This document shows positions 20,707 through 24,453 of a stretch of 24,453 bases of DNA, piece by piece (the first letter of the stretch is position 1; every line of letters begins with the position of its first letter). The translations under genes were made by a program, and so were the position numbers. Source of the stretch: JAHJFW01 sp038065635 (GTDB taxonomy: Bacteria; Patescibacteriota; Patescibacteriia; 2-12-FULL-60-25); the NCBI GenBank assembly GCA_038065635.1, contig JBBTQP010000074.1, positions 1 to 24,453 on the forward strand, written 5' to 3'. A model generated the notes under the pieces. It did no database searches and had not been told where the DNA came from. It was given only the letters and a program-made list of their open reading frames with translations.

Positions 20707-23364
20707 TCAAGTCTTCCTAAACTCGCAGATGTTCTTAAAGTCGCAAAATTTGCAGACGAACTGGGACGGTTTCGGCGTAAATCTGGATTTCAAGATTTCA
20801 TTCATCCTCTCAAGAAGAGCATCGGTAAACGGCACACGTTCTTTCTCCCCTAACGTCGGGACGTTAACGCTCTCTCCGTTTTGGAGATAGACGTACGAGA
20901 GAGATGAAACTTTCATGCCGCGACATTCCATCGCGAGTTGGTAGATTTGAAGCTGCTCGCGATCTTCTTTGCCGATATCCTCCTCGGACTTCGGCTGTCC
21001 GGTTTTATAGTCGAAGATCGCGACCGTACCATCTCCGCAATCGTCTATCCTGTCCACACTCCCTCGTATCGAGTGCTCGCCGATCTTCCAGTCGAAATTA
21101 AGCTCGAGCGCAGCGACCGACGGCGGCTTCTCGTTCCAAATATTCCACATCCGCGAAACCGCGTCTTTTCCTTCCGAATAATACTTGTCATACATGGCAC
21201 GATCAGGATACCAAAAATCATTTTCATTCCAGCGCGTCTCATAGATCTCCATGGCCTCGTCTTTTGTTACGCGCAGTCCTGAAGTTGGGATTTCTGTTTG
21301 CGCGGATGTCTCGAATAGCGAAACCTGCGCAGCTTTTCCACGCTCTGCGTGATTTTCCAAAATATCGTGAAGCGTGGAGTGCATCACTTGTCCGAAACTT
21401 TTCTGATGCGAACCGATGATCGGGATACGGTAAACGTGCGCGAACTTATATTGCATGGGACAGCTCCGGAACGCAGCTAATTGCGTAAATGAAAACCTCC
21501 GTTTGAGCGGTAAATACGTCAAAAGCTCCGTCTCTCTTGTCTCGCGCGTGGGACGTTCTGCGATATTCGCGAATTGACTCACGCGATCTTTACCGATCGG
21601 TGCTGTCGAGACCTCAACCGACGCTTCTTCAAAAAATACCGACGGCTTTTTCTTTCTAATTCCTCCGACGTCAGCCGCGCCAGTAAGCGTGAGAGACTGT
21701 TTCGCTCTTGTCATTGCGACGTACATGAGGCGCCGTTCTTCCTCGAGATGCGTCCCGCCTTTGTAGATTTTTTCGCGAACAAGTCCGTCCGGAAGCGGAA
21801 TCGCGTCCTCTCTTTCGCGCGTAGGAAAACGCTGATCAACGAGCGAGACCACGAAAACATGTTTGAATTCCAATCCCTTTGACGCGTGAACCGTCATCAC
21901 CTTTACTTGATCCGGACCGTCGTTCGGGTCAGATCGCAATGCTCCGTCATCCCCGCTCTCGATCTCCATCCGAACCTCTTCCAATAATCCAAGAACCGTC
22001 GGGTTATGTCTCAATGATTCGTATCGCTCGACTCTGCGGACGAACGCATTGATATACGCGATCTGTTCTATTCTCGACGCTTCGTCTCCGGCAAGAACGC
22101 TTTCTAGAATCTTGCTTCGCTTTATCGCTGTATGCAAAACGGACAACGGCGGCTCGCGATGAGATGCGATCGTGAGAGAATCAAAAAGGGACAGGACGCT
22201 TTCTGCAGCAATTTTCCCAGCGTCCGAAATGCCATCTTCACCTTGAGGAATGCGCCGCAACGCGTCCCATAATCCGATACGCTTCTTTTCCGAAAAACGG
22301 ATCACATTCGCGAGATCCGATGGAGGAAATTCAAATGACGGCAGTGTGAGAACACGAAATGCGAACGGAGAATCTTGAGTTGAAACGCACATGCCGAGCA
22401 ATGCCAACAAATCCAAAACCACGGGCTTGGAATATAAACCGCGTAACGCATGAAAAAGATACGGAACATTCGCCCTTTCAAGCGCGCGCACGAAAGGCAT
22501 TGCGCTTTCATTCGATCGCGCGAGGATCGCCATGTCATTCCACTGCGTTTCAGGGTCAGAGTCTTTCAACGCAATCATCCGCTCTACAACGGCTTCTGCC
22601 TCGTCCTCTATATTTTCATACCAAATCGCTCGCACATCCCCCCTCACGTCGTATCGAGCGGATTGCAGTGTTTTATCAAAACCTATCTCTTTCAATTGCG
22701 ATTCAAGACGATTCGGATCGTTCTTGCGGATAAACGCGCCGGAAACGTCCAGGATTTCCTGCGCTGAACGATAATTTTGACGCAAAGCCACGGTTGTCGC
22801 GTCAGGAAAGTCGTCGCGAAACTGCAGGATGTTTGATAACGACGCACCGCGAAATTTGTAAATCGCCTGATCGTCGTCGCCTACCACCGTGATATTGCGA
22901 TCTTGTCCCGCCAAAAGTTTTATCAATTCATATTGCGCGCCATTGGTATCCTGAAATTCGTCCACNNNNNNNNNNNNNNNNNNNNNNNNNNNNNNNNNNN
23001 NNNNNNNNNNNNNNNNNNNNNNNNNNNNNNNNNNNNNNNNNNNNNNNNNNNNNNNNNNNNNNNNNGCATGAGATTCAAGAACTCGTTGGCAAAACCCATG
23101 AAACGTATGAACCCAAAAATCATAAGAACCGTTCGGGAGAAGCTGAAGAATGCGATCTTCCATCTCCCCCGCCGCTTTATCAGTAAAAGTAAGAGATAGA
23201 ATCCGCGATGTGTCGAGCGACCGCTCCTTCAACAACCACGCATATCGTCGCGTAAGCACGGCTGTCTTTCCAGTCCCCGCGCCGGCGACAATCAAAAGAG
23301 GCCCGTTGCCGTGCGTGACAGCCGTTTTCTGCGCGTCGTTCAAACCTTCAAGAAGTTCGGTCAT
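20707..23364 (-). CDS. UvrD/PcrA-type helicase fused to RecB-like nuclease
   Basis: Superfamily 1A helicase with C-terminal PD-(D/E)XK nuclease; a likely DNA end-processing or repair machine. Helicase motifs in order: Q motif Gln12, Walker A AGAGTGKT (27-34), Ia LTFTDKAAGEM, Ib HTFHGFCQRVL, Walker B VDEFQDTN, III GDDDQAIYKFRGA, IV LRQNYRS, V VMTVHASKGLEF, VI YVAMTRAK. The nuclease has FGQVMHSTLHDILE, GSVDRIDD, FDYKTG and QLQIYQLA. Cys in RSCPMQYKF together with CKFCDFKNIC at the end gives the C..Cx2Cx5C pattern of the AddB/Cas4 iron-sulfur nucleases. A 100-N gap removes the part between motifs Ib and II. The start overlaps the carbonic-anhydrase-like gene by 17 bases; the dciA-like gene follows after 4. 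Confidence 0.93.
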   Translation of the reverse strand: MTELLEGLNDAQKTAVTHGNGPLLIVAGAGTGKTAVLTRRYAWLLKERSLDTSRILSLTFTDKAAGEMEDRILQLLPNGSYDFWVHTFHGFCQRVLESHXXXXXXXXXXXXXXXXXXXXXXXXXXXXXXXXXXVDEFQDTNGAQYELIKLLAGQDRNITVVGDDDQAIYKFRGASLSNILQFRDDFPDATTVALRQNYRSAQEILDVSGAFIRKNDPNRLESQLKEIGFDKTLQSARYDVRGDVRAIWYENIEDEAEAVVERMIALKDSDPETQWNDMAILARSNESAMPFVRALERANVPYLFHALRGLYSKPVVLDLLALLGMCVSTQDSPFAFRVLTLPSFEFPPSDLANVIRFSEKKRIGLWDALRRIPQGEDGISDAGKIAAESVLSLFDSLTIASHREPPLSVLHTAIKRSKILESVLAGDEASRIEQIAYINAFVRRVERYESLRHNPTVLGLLEEVRMEIESGDDGALRSDPNDGPDQVKVMTVHASKGLEFKHVFVVSLVDQRFPTREREDAIPLPDGLVREKIYKGGTHLEEERRLMYVAMTRAKQSLTLTGAADVGGIRKKKPSVFFEEASVEVSTAPIGKDRVSQFANIAERPTRETRETELLTYLPLKRRFSFTQLAAFRSCPMQYKFAHVYRIPIIGSHQKSFGQVMHSTLHDILENHAERGKAAQVSLFETSAQTEIPTSGLRVTKDEAMEIYETRWNENDFWYPDRAMYDKYYSEGKDAVSRMWNIWNEKPPSVAALELNFDWKIGEHSIRGSVDRIDDCGDGTVAIFDYKTGQPKSEEDIGKEDREQLQIYQLAMECRGMKVSSLSYVYLQNGESVNVPTLGEKERVPFTDALLERMNEILKSRFTPKPSQFVCKFCDFKNICEFRKT
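22966..23065. other. assembly gap of exactly 100 N inside the helicase gene
   Basis: One hundred N, the usual placeholder for a gap of unknown length. Motif Ib ends just before it and Walker B starts just after it. In PcrA/UvrD these are separated by roughly 120 residues, so the missing DNA is probably nearer 350 bases. The flanks happen to be in the same frame with 100 N. Confidence 0.97.
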
Positions 23365-23782
23365 CGATTTCTTCGAAACTCACATTTCCGTCTGCATCAA
23401 TCTTTGCAATTATAAGTCGGACTTCAGTCGATGGATACTCAGAGACAATCGACGCGCGCGCCGACCTCAAATCCTCCGCGTGCCTTGAGTACTCTTCCTC
23501 ATCCGATGCGAAAGCCGCGCGTCCGCCGTATGCGCCGCAATCAAGATGGTTCATTAAAATCACGCGAGATATCCCATGCAAATCATGGGACAACTTTATT
23601 TGCAAACGAGCGGTAGCAGTTGATGACGGATCAGCGGATGCAAGCAGGTTTTTTGCCGCGCCAGCGATGGACACGAGATCCGTATCTCCTGTGAAGCCGT
23701 TCTTATCCAAATACTCGCGTATGCCTCGCATGAAACGAAAGTCCATGCAATGCAGAACAAGGTTTGAACATTTATGGCTCAT
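23348..23782 (-). CDS. beta-carbonic-anhydrase-like protein (short), paralogue 1
   Basis: A 144-residue protein with the beta-carbonic anhydrase zinc set: Cys12, Asp14 and Arg16 in HCMDFRF, and His79 and Cys82 in NHLDCGAYGG. It is shorter than classical beta enzymes (about 200 residues), lacking their N-terminal helices. The active dyad Asp-Arg is present, so catalysis of CO2 hydration is possible, but small homologues may do something else. Codons resemble the housekeeping genes (GAA, AAA, TCG). Its end overlaps the start of the helicase gene by 17 bases. It follows the terminator of its paralogue, so it needs its own promoter; TGCTAACGT about 10 bases before the ATG could be an extended -10. 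Confidence 0.8.
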   Translation of the reverse strand: MSHKCSNLVLHCMDFRFMRGIREYLDKNGFTGDTDLVSIAGAAKNLLASADPSSTATARLQIKLSHDLHGISRVILMNHLDCGAYGGRAAFASDEEEYSRHAEDLRSARASIVSEYPSTEVRLIIAKIDADGNVSFEEIDDRTS

Positions 23783-23802
23783 AGTGGAAATACGTTAGCA
23801 AG

Positions 23803-23831
23803 AAAAAACGGCGCCGTGAAGGTCGCCGCCA
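23803..23831 (-). terminator. intrinsic terminator of the 23849-24355 gene
   Basis: On minus, CGGCG (23829-23825) and GG pair across a 5-base loop with CC and CGCCG (to 23810), one bulged base, followed by TTTTTTC. It begins 18 bases after the stop. Confidence 0.7.
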
Positions 23832-23848
23832 GAGCGTTGGAACAGGCA

Positions 23849-24355
23849 CTATGAAGCGCTGCTGAATTGCAGCGTCCCCCTTCGGGACTCGATCGGAGCG
23901 GAGTGCACCTCTTCCAGTCCGATCGTCATGCGATCGCTGACCTTGGCTATGAACCCGCGAACCTCGGCCTTGGGGAACTGCCTGAGCAGCATCTTGCCGG
24001 ACATGAGCACATCCTGCGTCAATTGGTCGATCTCGTCCTCCATGGACAAGAACTTTCGCGCCGCGTGGTAGCGTCCGCAGTCGATGTGCGGGATGATGAG
24101 GATGGTTTCTGGAGCGTGGAGGCTCACCGAAAGCGCGAGGTGGTCGAGAATCCTCTGGCGCTCGACCTCACCGTCGTGAATCAGCGAGTAGCACGCGCCT
24201 GGAGGCGTGAGCAGATCGTACGTGGCGTGCTCGCCGAAGCGCTGTGCCAGGTAGTGCGGCAGGTTGGTCGCCCCGTGGAGGCGAAAATCCATGCACGTGA
24301 GTACCGTGAGCTGACAACCGTGGACGATTCGATTCTGCGTATCCATCTGTCCCAT
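23849..24355 (-). CDS. beta-carbonic-anhydrase-like protein, paralogue 2
   Basis: A 168-residue protein with the same zinc and dyad residues: Cys21, Asp23, Arg25 in TCMDFRL, and His90, Cys93 in PHIDCGRY. The two neighbours share order and spacing of motifs (C-x66-H in paralogue 1, C-x68-H here) plus a VRxxIAK strand near the end, so they are paralogues, but the rest is diverged. Codons are strongly GC-ending, in contrast to paralogue 1. GGAG lies 8 bases before the ATG, with a consensus-like promoter upstream and a terminator downstream, so it is a self-contained unit. Catalytic function is possible; substrate not shown. Confidence 0.8.
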   Translation of the reverse strand: MGQMDTQNRIVHGCQLTVLTCMDFRLHGATNLPHYLAQRFGEHATYDLLTPPGACYSLIHDGEVERQRILDHLALSVSLHAPETILIIPHIDCGRYHAARKFLSMEDEIDQLTQDVLMSGKMLLRQFPKAEVRGFIAKVSDRMTIGLEEVHSAPIESRRGTLQFSSAS

Positions 24356-24408
24356 GGCTTCTTCTCCAGTGTTGTGTGTTCCAAATAAAAGAAAGAGCGA
24401 AGGTCAAA

Positions 24409-24437
24409 ATGTTAACACCGCCCCAATGTTGCGTCAA
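24409..24437 (-). promoter_or_regulatory. promoter of the 23849-24355 gene
   Basis: Minus-strand TTGACG (24437-24432), 17-base spacer, TAACAT (24414-24409). The leader to the ATG is about 45 bases and carries GGAG. Confidence 0.75.
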
Positions 24438-24453
24438 TCAGCGAACGTATCCT

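Noticed and set aside
23867..24388. Plus-strand frame opposite the second carbonic-anhydrase-like gene
   Set aside because: The minus frame carries the zinc motifs; the plus frame is its shadow.
1..24453. CRISPR array, prophage or insertion sequence
   Set aside because: No regularly spaced direct repeats, no transposase, integrase or phage structural gene was found; repeats present are short hairpin families.
1..24453. UGA recoded as an amino acid
   Set aside because: Several full-length conserved genes end in UGA at the expected C-terminus.

Overview
The window looks like a chromosomal segment of a small-genome bacterium of the Candidate Phyla Radiation (Patescibacteria, probably the Parcubacteria side). 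This placement is an inference from gene style: compact operons with 4-base overlaps, few Shine-Dalgarno sites in front of housekeeping genes, a stand-alone CobO, a short RmuC, tiny beta-carbonic-anhydrase-like proteins, a UvrD helicase fused to a RecB-like nuclease, and an mreBCD-mrdA cell-shape operon. UGA ends many genes (cobO, rmuC, yvcK, serS neighbours), so the standard bacterial code applies and the UGA-recoding CPR lineages are excluded. No rRNA, tRNA, CRISPR array, insertion sequence or prophage gene was seen.

Layout. Bases 1-3217 are mainly plus strand: cobO, a membrane protein, then rmuC and a SanA/YdcF-like gene in one unit; a small acidic gene lies opposite. A minus-strand orphan gene (3256-3636) follows. 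Bases 3637-4195 hold a promoter, an inverted pair of repeats and a very structured, GC-rich stretch ending in a perfect intrinsic terminator, which I read as a noncoding RNA gene. Then come pyrG and yvcK on plus. From 6910 to 24355 everything is on minus. Read in transcription order this is: two beta-carbonic-anhydrase-like genes, uvrD-nuclease, a dciA-like gene, a membrane protein, mreB-mreC-mreD-mrdA, an orphan 322-residue protein, greA-lysS-nucleotidyltransferase-serS, alr-ftsQ, and a two-gene receiver-like operon.

How the genes work together. alr, ftsQ, mreBCD and mrdA make and shape the peptidoglycan wall, with yvcK as a likely metabolic link to it and the SanA-like protein as a possible envelope factor. 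pyrG supplies CTP. greA, lysS and serS serve transcription and translation. uvrD-nuclease, rmuC and the dciA-like gene serve DNA repair and replication.

The most interesting material is outside these operons: the putative structured RNA before pyrG; a dispersed hairpin repeat with a constant core and copy-specific arms (three copies); three phased palindromes upstream of the receiver-like operon; and four self-contained minus-strand units (3256-3636, 6910-7631, 14332-15300, 23849-24355). Most of these four have a recognisable promoter, all have a ribosome binding site and a hairpin terminator, and all use GC-ending codons quite unlike their neighbours. The assembly has a 100-N gap inside uvrD that is probably shorter than the true missing sequence.
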